From Chitinophaga pinensis (lineage in GTDB: Bacteria > Pseudomonadota > Gammaproteobacteria > Burkholderiales > SG8-41): 64,000 nucleotides of DNA. Made by a program: the position numbers and the translations under genes. This document shows, in pieces, positions 7,991-16,575 of the stretch (its first letter is position 1; each line of letters opens with the position of its first letter). Below the pieces are notes generated by a model. That model made no database searches and had not been told where the DNA came from. It worked only from the letters and a program-made list of their open reading frames with translations. Where the stretch lies: the NCBI GenBank assembly GCA_943329075.2, contig CALQCM020000001.1:1-64000 (forward strand), read 5' to 3'.

Positions 7991-9519
7991 TCGCGATGAC
8001 CACACAGAAAATACTGCCGCTGTCCGAATTGTCGAAAGTTGCACGCGAACTGCGCGCGCAGGGCAAACGCATCGTTCTTTGCCACGGCACCTTCGACCTC
8101 ATGCACACGGGCCATATCCGCCACCTGCAGCGTGCGCGCGAGGAAGGCGACGTGCTGTGCGTCACCGTCACCGCGGACGTGCACGTCAACAAAGGGCCGG
8201 GGCGCCCCGTATTCAATGAGCAATTGCGCGCCGAAAATCTCGCCGCCCTCGCCTGCGTCGACTACGTCGCCGTCAACTACGCGGTGACGGCGGTCGAGGT
8301 GCTCAACGACGTCCGCCCCAACGTCTATGCCAAGGGCAGCGACTACCAGTCGCACAGCGAAGACGTCACCGGCAACATCGCGCTCGAACAGCAGGCGGTC
8401 GAGGCGCACGGCGGCCGCATTTATTACACCGATGAAATCACCTTCAGTTCGAGCAACCTGCTCAACGAGCATTTCAATGTCTTCACACCGGACACCAAGG
8501 AATTCCTGAACGGGTTCCGCAACCGCTGGTCGGACAAGGAACTGCACCGCCAGATCGCGTCGCTCTCTGGCCTGAGAGTGCTGATCGTCGGCGACGCCAT
8601 CGTCGATCAGTATCACTACACGACGCCGCTTGGGCAAACGGCGAAAGCAAACATTCTGGCCGTGCGCTACGACTCGGAAGAGCAGTTCGCCGGCGGCGCC
8701 ATCGCCGTTGCCAACCACGTTGCCGGTTTCGCCAAGGACGTTACACTGGTAACCGCGCTGGGCAGCTTCGACAGCCACGAGGACTTTATCCGCTCGAAAC
8801 TGCTCGGCAACGTCGAGCCGGTGTTTTTCCATTTTCAGGATGCCCCAACAGTCACCAAGCGACGGTTTGTAGATTCCGATTTATCGAAACTGTTCGAGGT
8901 GTATTTCTTCCGCGAAGATCCGGTACTCGTGGAATCAGAAGCGGCGGTCTGTCGATGGCTCGATCAGCATTTGAAGGGATACGACGTCGTCATCGTGCCG
9001 GATTTCGGCAACGGCTTCATCACCCACGGCATGATCGCCTCGCTCAGTGAAAAAGCCAGGTTTCTGGCGATCAACACCCAGATCAACAGCGGCAACCGCG
9101 GCTACCATGTGATTCATCGCTATCCCCGCGCCGACTTCGTGTCGCTGAACGAGCCCGAGTTGCGTCTGGCCGCGCACAACCGCCAGGATCCCCTGGAGAA
9201 GCTGGCCGAGCAGGTCGGCACGGGGGCGGGAGTAAAGCAACTTGCGGTGACGCGCGGCACCAAGGGCATGCTTATGTACGACCGGCAGGGAAAGGCCTTT
9301 CACAAGGTTCCCGCCCTGTCGACCAAAGTGGTCGACCGCATCGGGGCAGGCGACGCTTTTCTGTCGCTGGCGGGCCTGTGTCTGGGCGGCGGCCTCGCTC
9401 CGGAGGTTTCCGCGTTTATCGGCAGTGCGGCGGCGGCCATCGATGTGCAGATCGTCTGCAACCGGGAACCGATTGCGTCGGCCGGCCTGCAAAAATACAT
9501 CTCAACGCTGCTGAAATGA
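7987..9519 (+). CDS. HldE-like bifunctional nucleotidyltransferase/PfkB kinase with swapped domain order
   Basis: It is expected to phosphorylate C1 of a heptose-7-phosphate and attach a nucleotide. The N-terminal third is a cytidylyltransferase-like domain (VLCHGTFDLMHTGHIRHLQR, about 24-43). The rest is a PfkB/ribokinase-type domain ending with the GAGDAFLSLAG anion-hole motif. E. coli HldE has the kinase first and the transferase second, so the order here is reversed. The length is 510 residues. The start is either TTG at 7987 (TTGA overlap with the SIS gene) or ATG at 7996. Nucleotide specificity (ADP, GDP or CDP) is not evident. Confidence 0.82.
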   Translation: MIAMTTQKILPLSELSKVARELRAQGKRIVLCHGTFDLMHTGHIRHLQRAREEGDVLCVTVTADVHVNKGPGRPVFNEQLRAENLAALACVDYVAVNYAVTAVEVLNDVRPNVYAKGSDYQSHSEDVTGNIALEQQAVEAHGGRIYYTDEITFSSSNLLNEHFNVFTPDTKEFLNGFRNRWSDKELHRQIASLSGLRVLIVGDAIVDQYHYTTPLGQTAKANILAVRYDSEEQFAGGAIAVANHVAGFAKDVTLVTALGSFDSHEDFIRSKLLGNVEPVFFHFQDAPTVTKRRFVDSDLSKLFEVYFFREDPVLVESEAAVCRWLDQHLKGYDVVIVPDFGNGFITHGMIASLSEKARFLAINTQINSGNRGYHVIHRYPRADFVSLNEPELRLAAHNRQDPLEKLAEQVGTGAGVKQLAVTRGTKGMLMYDRQGKAFHKVPALSTKVVDRIGAGDAFLSLAGLCLGGGLAPEVSAFIGSAAAAIDVQIVCNREPIASAGLQKYISTLLK

Positions 9520-9556
9520 TGCCTGCGACAACCGGACCAAACGCGATTAAACATAC

Positions 9557-10390
9557 ATGACCACCGCTTCCAACGCTTCAATGCCCGGCAGCTTTCTCAC
9601 GAACGAGGAAATTGCCCTGGGCGAACGCTACGTCAATCACGGCTACGCCATCGAGCCGGTCGAAGATCGTGCCGCGCTCAACCGCATGCGCGATTTCATT
9701 GCCGAGCTGGCAGCCCGTCACCTCGGTATTGCGCTGCCGTCCGACCGGAATAATTTTCTCAACCGCATCGGCGACCACGTCAGCCCGGCAAAACTGAACG
9801 ATCTGCGGCTCGCCGTCATCAACGGCGTCAATGCCGAGCCGTGGTTCCGCGAGTGCTACTTTGCGGTGGGCCGGAAGCTGCTGTCCAACATTGTCGGCAA
9901 CGAACTGGCGATGCAGCGGCGGGTAAACCTGAGCGTGCAGCTGCCCGACGACGACAGTTCGCTGTTGCCGGTGCATGCGGATGTCTGGTCGGGCGATTCG
10001 CCCTACGAAGTCGTAATGTGGCTGCCGCTGGTCGACTGTTACAAAACCAAAGCGATGTATCTCATGCCGCCCGGCAAGGACCGCGAAATCCAGTCGCAGT
10101 TCAGCGCATTCGACGGCAAGAGTTCCGAAGACCTTTACAAGGCAATTGAATCCGACGTCAAGTTCATCGACATTTCGTACGGACAGGTCATCGTGTTCAA
10201 TCACAACCTGATGCACGGCAACCGCATCAACCGCGAGCCGGAAACCCGCTGGTCGATGAACTGCCGCTTCAAGAGCCTGTTTTCGCCGTATGCGGACAAA
10301 CGGCTCGGCGAGTTCTTCGAACCAATCACGATCCGTCCCGCCACCCGTGTCGGCATGAACCACGCGCTGCCCGGCGGGTTCGCGGAGTAA
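9557..10390 (+). CDS. Sporadic carbohydrate cluster 2OG-Fe(II) oxygenase (PhyH-like)
   Basis: This is a non-heme iron oxygenase of the phytanoyl-CoA dioxygenase superfamily, likely hydroxylating or oxidising a sugar intermediate. In 277 residues the iron-binding HxD is in LLPVHADVWSGDSPYEV, the distal histidine is in FNHNLMHGNRIN, and an arginine in ETRWSMNCRF fits the 2-oxoglutarate site. I recognise the overall pattern as the 2OG oxygenase of the sporadic carbohydrate clusters first noted in Leptospira. The next gene, the usual partner, supports this. The real substrate is unknown. Confidence 0.75.
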   Translation: MTTASNASMPGSFLTNEEIALGERYVNHGYAIEPVEDRAALNRMRDFIAELAARHLGIALPSDRNNFLNRIGDHVSPAKLNDLRLAVINGVNAEPWFRECYFAVGRKLLSNIVGNELAMQRRVNLSVQLPDDDSSLLPVHADVWSGDSPYEVVMWLPLVDCYKTKAMYLMPPGKDREIQSQFSAFDGKSSEDLYKAIESDVKFIDISYGQVIVFNHNLMHGNRINREPETRWSMNCRFKSLFSPYADKRLGEFFEPITIRPATRVGMNHALPGGFAE

Positions 10391-10394
10391 TCGA

Positions 10395-10829
10395 TTGAAA
10401 CGGGTCAGGGGCTACGTGACGAGCCGGCCGTTTTTCGACAACCGGGTGCCGCAGCACGTGCAGAACATCGTGATCCGCGACTATTGCAAGCGCCGCGGCT
10501 TCGAATATCTGTTAAGCGCGACCGAGTATGCGATGCCGGCCTGTTACATGATGCTCGAAGACGCGCTCAACGAACTCGGGCAGATCGACGGCCTCGCGAT
10601 GTACAGCATTTTTCTGCTGCCGCGCCGCCAAAGCCGCCGACTGGAGATTTACAGCAAGGTGCTCGCCAGGGGCGCGAGCCTGCACGGCGCGGTCGAAAAC
10701 ATCGCCCTGGAATCCGCATCCGATATCCGGTTGATCGAGGACATCTGGATGGTCCAGGAAGTCGTTTCGCGCAACCGCCCGGCAACCCTGGCACCGGGAC
10801 GCGAGTCTCCCGACGGCCGGCAGAATTGA
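10395..10829 (+). CDS. LIC12192-like sporadic carbohydrate cluster protein
   Basis: This small protein of unknown biochemistry (144 residues) starts at a TTG as MKRVRGYVTSRPFFDNRVPQ. The segments QNIVIRDYCKRRG, LLSATEYAMPACY and GLAMYSIFLLPRR match my memory of the LIC12192 family, which travels with the PhyH-like oxygenase. No membrane segment, signal peptide or metal motif is visible. The TTG at 10395 lies 4 bases after the oxygenase stop and no better start exists. The compact fold and fixed neighbour suggest an accessory or partner subunit. That role is inference. Confidence 0.65.
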   Translation: MKRVRGYVTSRPFFDNRVPQHVQNIVIRDYCKRRGFEYLLSATEYAMPACYMMLEDALNELGQIDGLAMYSIFLLPRRQSRRLEIYSKVLARGASLHGAVENIALESASDIRLIEDIWMVQEVVSRNRPATLAPGRESPDGRQN

Positions 10830-10841
10830 GGGAAGCGTTGC

Positions 10842-11495
10842 TTGTTCATTGGCGTTGATTTCGACAACACCATCGTCCGCTACGACGAACTGATGTACGA
10901 AATCGCCGCCGGCTGGGGGGCGATTTCAAAAAACACGTCGAGGAACAAAACGCAGATACGGGATTCCCTGCGCAAACTGGCCGACGGCGAAATCGTCTGG
11001 CAACGGTTGCAGGCCGCGGCCTACGGTTCCCGCATCGGGGACGCCGCCCCCGCCGCCGGGGTCGAAACGTTCTTCCGCTTCTGCAAAACACGTGGCATCC
11101 CGCTTTGTATCGTCAGCCACAAGACCGAGCACTCGAATCTCGGCGAATCGACGGTCAACCTGCGCACGAGCGCGATGACTTGGCTGCGGCAACACGGATT
11201 GGTCGGCGGCGGCGATTGCGGAATCGACGAAACAGCGGTGTTTTTTGAGTCCACCAGAGCCGCGAAAGTCGAACGCATCAGGAATCTTGGCGTCACCCAT
11301 TTCATCGACGATCTGGAGGAAACGTTTGCAGCGTCCGGATTCCCGCCTGCCGTCGGCAAGATTCTCTATGCCGATACTGCGCCACGCGACGCCCGCGAAA
11401 TGCTGAGCTTCGCGACCTGGCGCGGGATTCAGGAACACGTCGAGCGTGAGGCCGCCGCCGCGGGCCCGGCAACAGGTTTGTCAGACCGTGGTTGA
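10842..11495 (+). CDS. HAD-superfamily hydrolase
   Basis: It is likely a phosphatase for a sugar phosphate. The N-terminus MFIGVDFDNTIVRYDELMYE contains the HAD nucleophile motif DFDNT. IVSHKTE fits motif II and THFIDDLEET fits motif IV. It is 217 residues from a TTG start with GAGGGA 8-9 bases upstream, and I see no ATG or GTG alternative before the catalytic motif. In a heptose-type pathway a HAD enzyme (GmhB) removes the C7 phosphate. This protein may fill that step, although it does not show GmhB's typical sequence. It overlaps the next gene by 8 bases. Confidence 0.72.
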   Translation: MFIGVDFDNTIVRYDELMYEIAAGWGAISKNTSRNKTQIRDSLRKLADGEIVWQRLQAAAYGSRIGDAAPAAGVETFFRFCKTRGIPLCIVSHKTEHSNLGESTVNLRTSAMTWLRQHGLVGGGDCGIDETAVFFESTRAAKVERIRNLGVTHFIDDLEETFAASGFPPAVGKILYADTAPRDAREMLSFATWRGIQEHVEREAAAAGPATGLSDRG

Positions 11496-12540
11496 ATTGC
11501 CGGTCCCGCTGGAGCTGCTGTCGAAGGCGCTGCCGTCAAGCGTGCGCTCGGTCGAACGGACCGGTCGCGGCGGCAACAGCCGGGTGTTCCGGGTTTGTTG
11601 TGAGGACGGCGGTGAATTCGCGGCAAAGTTTTATTTCCGCCGCGCGGACCGTGGGCGCAGCCGGCTCGACATCGAGTTCAATGCGATTTCGTTCATGTGG
11701 CAGCACGGCATACGCTGCATTCCGCAGCCGCTCAGTGCAAACGCCGAATTCGATTTCGCGCTCTACGAATTTGTCGCCGGGCAGGAAGTGGATGCGGCAA
11801 ACGTGGCCGCCGCCGATATCGATCAGGTGGTGCAATTTGCCGCCAAACTGAAAGACCTGAGCCGGCTGCCTGCAAGCGGCACCCTGCCCCCCGCCGCTGA
11901 TGCGTGCCTGAACATGGGCGAAATGTTTCGCCAAATCGAGCACCGGCTGCAGCGGCTTGGCGGGCAACGCCATGATGCGCCGGTCGAGCGCGCCCTTGCA
12001 CAGTTCCTAGCCGAAGAATTTGTACCGGCCTTCGACGACGCAAGAACGCGGGTCAGAAGTGAACTGGGCGACGACGCATTCGATCGCGATTTGCCCGCAG
12101 CTAACCAGACATTAAGTCCGTCGGACTTCGGGTTTCACAACGCATTGCGGCGCGCATCGGGCGCGCTGGCGTTTCTGGACTTCGAATATTTCGGCCGCGA
12201 CGATCCGGCCAAAATGATCGCCGATTTTCTGCTGCACCCCGCGCAGGCGCTGACGGAAGAGATCAAACGCAGATTCGCCAACAGCATGTTGCAAAGTTTT
12301 GCCAGCGACCGCAGCTTGATCGGACGTTTGAAATACGTCTACCCGCTGGTCGGACTCAAGTGGTGCATGATCATGCTGAACGAATTTGTGCCGGTCGAAC
12401 TTGCGCGGCGGGAGTTCGCCGCGCACGCACCGATCGATGCGGCCAAGAAGAAATCCGACCAACTTGCAAAATCCCGGGCCATGCTCGCGAAAATCATGAC
12501 TGAGAACAACTCGTTTCCCTATATGGAGTGCGCGGCATGA
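11488..12540 (+). CDS. Phosphotransferase of the aminoglycoside-phosphotransferase fold
   Basis: This is a small-molecule kinase of the APH/choline-kinase fold, probably acting on a sugar or amino alcohol. In about 350 residues, the lysine-containing strand is in EFAAKFYFRR, the catalytic loop is LSPSDFGFHN in place of the usual HGDxHxxN, and LAFLDFEYFGRDD supplies the metal-binding aspartate. I prefer the GTG at 11488, which overlaps the HAD stop by 8 bases. A start at 11446 is possible but buries 50 bases in the previous gene. It lies between the HAD protein and the split transketolase within the sporadic carbohydrate module. Confidence 0.72.
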   Translation: MVELPVPLELLSKALPSSVRSVERTGRGGNSRVFRVCCEDGGEFAAKFYFRRADRGRSRLDIEFNAISFMWQHGIRCIPQPLSANAEFDFALYEFVAGQEVDAANVAAADIDQVVQFAAKLKDLSRLPASGTLPPAADACLNMGEMFRQIEHRLQRLGGQRHDAPVERALAQFLAEEFVPAFDDARTRVRSELGDDAFDRDLPAANQTLSPSDFGFHNALRRASGALAFLDFEYFGRDDPAKMIADFLLHPAQALTEEIKRRFANSMLQSFASDRSLIGRLKYVYPLVGLKWCMIMLNEFVPVELARREFAAHAPIDAAKKKSDQLAKSRAMLAKIMTENNSFPYMECAA

Positions 12541-13367
12541 CGATCCCGCCAACACAGTCGCCGGCGCTCGACAAACGCTCGATCGCCCTGCGCCGCCAGA
12601 TCGTCGAGGTGATGAACTGTGCCGGACGCGGCCACCTCGCCTCGGCGTTTTCCCTGGTCGAAATTCTGCGCGTGCTCTACGACAGCGTATTGCATGTCGA
12701 CCCGGCCAACCCGGCGCTGCCCGGGCGCGACCGCTTCATCCTGAGCAAGGGCCACGGTTGTCTCGCCCTCTATGTATTGTTAGCCGAGAAGGGTTTCTTT
12801 CCAGTCGAGGAATTGTGGACGTTCTGCCGCTTCGACAGCATCCTCGGCGGCCATCCGGAGCCCTGCGTACCCGGTGTTGAAATTTCAACCGGCAGCCTCG
12901 GCCACGGCCTGCCGGTCGCAGTCGGCATGGCCCTGCATGCGAAGTTCGTGCGCTCGCCGCACCGCGCTTTTGTGGTACTCGGCGACGGCGAATGCAACGA
13001 AGGCACGGTGTGGGAGGCGGCGATGGCGGCAAGCAAACACCGCCTCGACAATCTGGTCGCGCTGGTTGATTACAACAAGCACCAGTCCTACGGCAGCACC
13101 CGCGAAGTGCTCGATCTTGAACCGTTCGCCGACAAGTGGCGCAGTTTCGGTTTCGCGGTGCGCGAAGCCGATGGGCACGACATCAAGGCGCTTGAAAACG
13201 CGTTGAAGGATCTGCCCGCCGAGACCGGCAAGCCAACCACCATCATCTGCCACACGGTCAAGGGCAAAGGCGTCGGCTTCACCGAAAACAATCTGAAGTG
13301 GCACCACAAGAGCGGCCTCAAGGAAAACGAAATGCGCGAACTGCTCGCAGCGCTCGAGGAAGCATAA
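12537..13367 (+). CDS. Transketolase, N-terminal (TPP-binding) subunit
   Basis: This is the first half of a split transketolase, which moves a two-carbon ketol unit using thiamine diphosphate. The 276 residues hold GHLASAFSLVEIL, SKGHGCLALY and the TPP/Mg motif GDGECNEGTVWEAAMAA with VDYNKHQ. The ATG at 12537 overlaps the kinase stop (ATGA). The C-terminal half is encoded directly downstream. A split pair inside a glycan locus is probably not central metabolism. It may build a longer-chain or two-carbon-branched sugar, as inferred for other sporadic clusters. Confidence 0.9.
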   Translation: MTIPPTQSPALDKRSIALRRQIVEVMNCAGRGHLASAFSLVEILRVLYDSVLHVDPANPALPGRDRFILSKGHGCLALYVLLAEKGFFPVEELWTFCRFDSILGGHPEPCVPGVEISTGSLGHGLPVAVGMALHAKFVRSPHRAFVVLGDGECNEGTVWEAAMAASKHRLDNLVALVDYNKHQSYGSTREVLDLEPFADKWRSFGFAVREADGHDIKALENALKDLPAETGKPTTIICHTVKGKGVGFTENNLKWHHKSGLKENEMRELLAALEEA

Positions 13368-14306
13368 ATGCGCGAAGCCTGCCTCGACGAAGTTTACAAA
13401 CTGGCGAAAGCGGACGAACGGGTCTTTTTTGTCGGCTCCGACCTCGGCGTCGGCACCCTCAAGAATTTCCAGCAGGAAATGCCGGGGCGGTTTTTCATGG
13501 AAGGCATTGCCGAGGGCTACCTGATCGGCATGGCCAGCGGTCTCGCGCTCGAAGGACACGTGGTATACGTCAACACCATCAGCACCTTCATCACGCGGCG
13601 CTGCTACGAACAGATCGCCATCGACGCCTGCCTGCACCGGCTCAAGGTGCGGCTGATCGGCAACGGCGGTGGCATGGTCTACGCGCCGCTGGGCCCGACG
13701 CACATGGCGATCGAAGACATCTCGATCATGCGCGCAATTCCGAACATGACGATCGTCGCGCCGGCCGACGCCGACGAAATGCGCCGGCTGATGCCGCAGA
13801 CGCTCGACTATCCGGGGCCCATCTACATCCGCGTCGCCAAGGGCTACGATCCGATCGTCTCGCGTGACGACGTGCCCTGCCGGATCGGCGAGGCACTGCC
13901 GATGCGCGAAGGCCGCGATGCGCTGCTGATCACCACCGGCATTACGCTGAAAATCGCGCTCGAAGCGGCAGACCAGCTGGCGGCGCAGGGCATAGCCGCC
14001 GCGGTGCTGCACTTCCCGACCGTCAAACCGCTCGATGCGAAACGTCTGCTCGATCTGGCGTCGCCGGTCCGCGCCATCGTCACCATCGAGGAAAACAGCA
14101 TCATCGGCGGACTCGGCAGCGCGGTCGCCGAAATCGTCGCCGAGGCGGGATTCGAACCGGCGAAAAAATTCAAGCGGCACGGCATCCCCGACGTGTTTCC
14201 GGAGAACTACGGTTCGCAAGCGAAACTGATGGACCACTACGACATCTCCACCAAGGCGGTCGTTGCGACGGTAAGCGGTTTGCTGACGCAGAAGCGCGGA
14301 GGATAA
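13368..14306 (+). CDS. Transketolase, C-terminal (pyrimidine-binding and C-terminal) subunit
   Basis: This is the second half of the split transketolase. Its 312 residues include FFVGSDLGVGTLKNF, the conserved glutamate region FMEGIAEGYLIGMASGLALE, and the transketolase C-terminal domain with VTIEENSIIGGLGSAVAEIV. The ATG follows the TAA of the N-terminal half with no gap, so both chains should be made in equal amounts. The pairing resembles the split transketolase or DXS-like pairs often found in antibiotic-sugar and Leptospira-type clusters. The donor and acceptor cannot be predicted. Confidence 0.9.
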   Translation: MREACLDEVYKLAKADERVFFVGSDLGVGTLKNFQQEMPGRFFMEGIAEGYLIGMASGLALEGHVVYVNTISTFITRRCYEQIAIDACLHRLKVRLIGNGGGMVYAPLGPTHMAIEDISIMRAIPNMTIVAPADADEMRRLMPQTLDYPGPIYIRVAKGYDPIVSRDDVPCRIGEALPMREGRDALLITTGITLKIALEAADQLAAQGIAAAVLHFPTVKPLDAKRLLDLASPVRAIVTIEENSIIGGLGSAVAEIVAEAGFEPAKKFKRHGIPDVFPENYGSQAKLMDHYDISTKAVVATVSGLLTQKRGG

Positions 14307-14311
14307 ACGTG

Positions 14312-15388
14312 ATGCAGACTGCCCAACCGACGCTCTACAGCAACCTCAAGTTCCTGCGCTTCCCGCAGCATATCGAAGCGCTGCGCACGCGGCACGTCGT
14401 GGCGCCCGTGCACATCCGCATCAAACCGATCAACCGCTGCAATCACGATTGCTGGTATTGCGCCTACCGCGTCAGCAACCTGCATCTGGGCGAGGACATT
14501 GACTACGATGACATCATCCCGGAAGCAAAAATGTTCGAGATCGTCGATGACGTGATCGCCATGGGCGTGAAAGCCGTCACCTTCAGCGGCGGCGGCGAGC
14601 CTCTCCTGTACAAACCGCTGCCCGAGGTCGTCAAGCGCCTGGCGCAAGGCGGCGTGCGTGTCGCCACCCTGACCAACGGCTCCAATCTGAAGGGCCGGGT
14701 CGCCGACGCCTTCGCCGAACATGGCACCTGGGTGCGCATTTCGACCGACGCGTGGAACGACCAGAGTTTTGCCAAGTCGCGCGGCGTGCGCGACGGCGCA
14801 TTCACCGACCTGTTGCGGAACATCCGCAGCTTCGCCGCGCGCAACAGCAAGTGCGTGCTCGGCATCAGCTTCATCGTCGACGAGAACAACTGCGAACACC
14901 TCTACGAGGCCTGCGCACTGCTCAAGGACGCCGGCGTCAATCACATCAAGATTTCCGGTGTCGTCGTCAGCAATTCGGGCGCGGAAAACAACGCCTACCA
15001 TGCGCGCATCGGCGCTACGGTGACGGCGCAGATCGCGCGCGCCACGGCATTGGCGGACGAACGCTTTTCGCTGATCAACCATTATCACGACCTCGACGAG
15101 CGCTTCGACAAGAACTATGCGTCCTGCCCCTACCTGATGTTTTTGACCGTGATCGGCGCCGATTGCAAGGTCTACACCTGCCAGGACAAGGCCTTCACCC
15201 AATCCGGCACGCTGGGCTCGATCGAGGGCCGCAGCTTCCACGATTTCTGGTTTTCCGAGGAAAACCGCCAACGCCTGTTTGAAATCAATCCGTCGGTCGA
15301 ATGCACGCACCACTGCGTTTCGCATGCCAAGAACCTGGCGATCCTCGACCTGCTGTCGGTCGATCCCGATCACGGCATGTTCGTCTGA
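14312..15388 (+). CDS. Radical SAM protein with SPASM-like C-terminus
   Basis: This is a second iron-sulfur SAM enzyme of unknown substrate. In about 358 residues, IRIKPINRCNHDCWYCAYR carries the CX3CX2C cluster (C43, C47, C50) and VTFSGGGEPLLYKP is the SAM-binding GGE region. The C-terminus holds DCKVYTCQDKAF and SVECTHHCVSH, which fit an auxiliary cluster. The start is ATG 14312 or GTG 14309. The gene overlaps the following methyltransferase by one base (TGATG). It differs clearly from the enzyme at 5292, so it is not a recent duplicate. Confidence 0.85.
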   Translation: MQTAQPTLYSNLKFLRFPQHIEALRTRHVVAPVHIRIKPINRCNHDCWYCAYRVSNLHLGEDIDYDDIIPEAKMFEIVDDVIAMGVKAVTFSGGGEPLLYKPLPEVVKRLAQGGVRVATLTNGSNLKGRVADAFAEHGTWVRISTDAWNDQSFAKSRGVRDGAFTDLLRNIRSFAARNSKCVLGISFIVDENNCEHLYEACALLKDAGVNHIKISGVVVSNSGAENNAYHARIGATVTAQIARATALADERFSLINHYHDLDERFDKNYASCPYLMFLTVIGADCKVYTCQDKAFTQSGTLGSIEGRSFHDFWFSEENRQRLFEINPSVECTHHCVSHAKNLAILDLLSVDPDHGMFV

Positions 15389-16050
15389 TGGGCAAACTCC
15401 TGAACATCGTGACGCCGCTGCACCGGCGCACCAAACGCGACTATCTGGCGCGGATGGTGGACGACAAAGTCCACTGCATGCTCAAGGCGAAGGAATACGA
15501 AAGCGATTACTGGGACGGCGACCGTCGCTACGGTTACGGCGGCTATCGTTACGACGGCCGCTGGAAACCGGTCGCGCAACAGCTGATCGACACCTACAAA
15601 CTGGCTGCAGACGCACGGATTCTCGACGTCGGCTGCGGCAAGGGCTTTCTGCTGCATGAATTGAAGCAACTGCTGCCCGGCGCAACTTGCGTCGGCTTCG
15701 ATGTTTCGAAGCACGGCATTGCCGACGCTCCCGACGATATCCGCGATGCGTTGTTCGAACACCGGGCGCAGGATCCGTTCCCCTACGGCGACAAGCACTT
15801 CGACCTCGTGATCTCGCTGGGCAGCCTGCACAACCTGCGCGTATTCGATCTCAAAAAATCGCTGCAGGAAATCGAGCGCGTCGGCCGCTACGCCTACGTC
15901 ATGGTCGAGAGCTACCGCAACGAACAGGAGATGTTCAACCTCGAGTGCTGGGCGCTCACCGCCGAATCGCTGTTCGATACCGACGAGTGGGTCTGGCTTT
16001 ACTCGGAGTTCGGTTACAGCGGCGACTATGAATTTATCTACTTCGAGTAA
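15388..16050 (+). CDS. Class I SAM-dependent methyltransferase
   Basis: It is probably a sugar O- or N-methyltransferase. The 220 residues contain ILDVGCGKGFLLHELKQLLP (SAM motif I) and FDLVISLGSLHNL (post-motif), with an N-terminal YESDYWDGDRRYGYGGY. That stretch is common in methyltransferases that sit in radical SAM glycan modules. The ATG at 15388 shares its first base with the stop of the radical SAM gene (TGATG). The end overlaps the Nudix gene by 23 bases. The acceptor is unknown. Confidence 0.8.
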   Translation: MGKLLNIVTPLHRRTKRDYLARMVDDKVHCMLKAKEYESDYWDGDRRYGYGGYRYDGRWKPVAQQLIDTYKLAADARILDVGCGKGFLLHELKQLLPGATCVGFDVSKHGIADAPDDIRDALFEHRAQDPFPYGDKHFDLVISLGSLHNLRVFDLKKSLQEIERVGRYAYVMVESYRNEQEMFNLECWALTAESLFDTDEWVWLYSEFGYSGDYEFIYFE

Positions 16051-16477
16051 TGGCCTGCTGCATGCAGTCAAGGCCGTCATCTACAGGCAGGACCGTCGCG
16101 TATTGATGCAACAGCGGGATAGCAATCCAGCGATCCTGTTTCCCGGCCAGTGGGCACTGTTCGGCGGCCAGGTCGAGGCCGGCGAAAACCTGAAAGGCGC
16201 GTTGCAGCGGGAACTGATCGAGGAACTCGGATGTTTGCCGGGGCCGGTCGGCGACGAGTTGTACCAATGGAAGTGGCTGGGCGAACCCCAGGTGCAAAAC
16301 CACTACTTCGCGGTCCTGTGCGAAGTAGATAACGATGCGCTCGAACTGCTAGAGGGACAGGCCATGTCGTGGATTCCGATCGAGGAATTGCCAGATCTGG
16401 CGCTGACCCCGGACGTGCGCGCAACACTTTCGCAGATCACGCATTTTGTAGAACGCTCGACCGGCGACCGGCGCTAA
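16028..16477 (+). CDS. Nudix hydrolase
   Basis: It hydrolyses a nucleoside diphosphate linked to another group, probably an NDP-sugar or a GDP-mannose-like compound. The complete Nudix box is GGQVEAGENLKGALQRELIE followed by ELG, giving the GX5EX7REXXEEXG pattern. The 149-residue length is typical. The ATG at 16028 lies inside the methyltransferase gene (23-base overlap), and the N-terminus HAVKAVIYRQDRRVLMQQR is the usual first strand. In this locus it may clear a toxic intermediate or act as a biosynthetic mannosyl hydrolase. Both roles are inference. Confidence 0.88.
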   Translation: MNLSTSSNGLLHAVKAVIYRQDRRVLMQQRDSNPAILFPGQWALFGGQVEAGENLKGALQRELIEELGCLPGPVGDELYQWKWLGEPQVQNHYFAVLCEVDNDALELLEGQAMSWIPIEELPDLALTPDVRATLSQITHFVERSTGDRR

Positions 16478-16484
16478 GGCGCAG

Positions 16485-16500
16485 GCCCGCCACGGCGGGC
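16485..16500 (+). terminator. GC hairpin downstream of the Nudix gene
   Basis: GCCCGC (16485-16490) pairs with GCGGGC (16495-16500) around a 4-base loop, 8 bases after the Nudix stop. A short T-run (GTTTTC) appears only about 7 bases later, so termination would be weak. A similar CCCGCC/GGCGGG hairpin lies at 39742-39759. Such hairpins inside a long operon fit the need for RfaH-type antitermination. Confidence 0.4.
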
Positions 16501-16575
16501 GGCGCAGTTTTCAAGTCTTGTTTAAATTTTTACCGGCAGTCTCGGGACCGGCATCCGTTTTGATTGGAAATTCGA

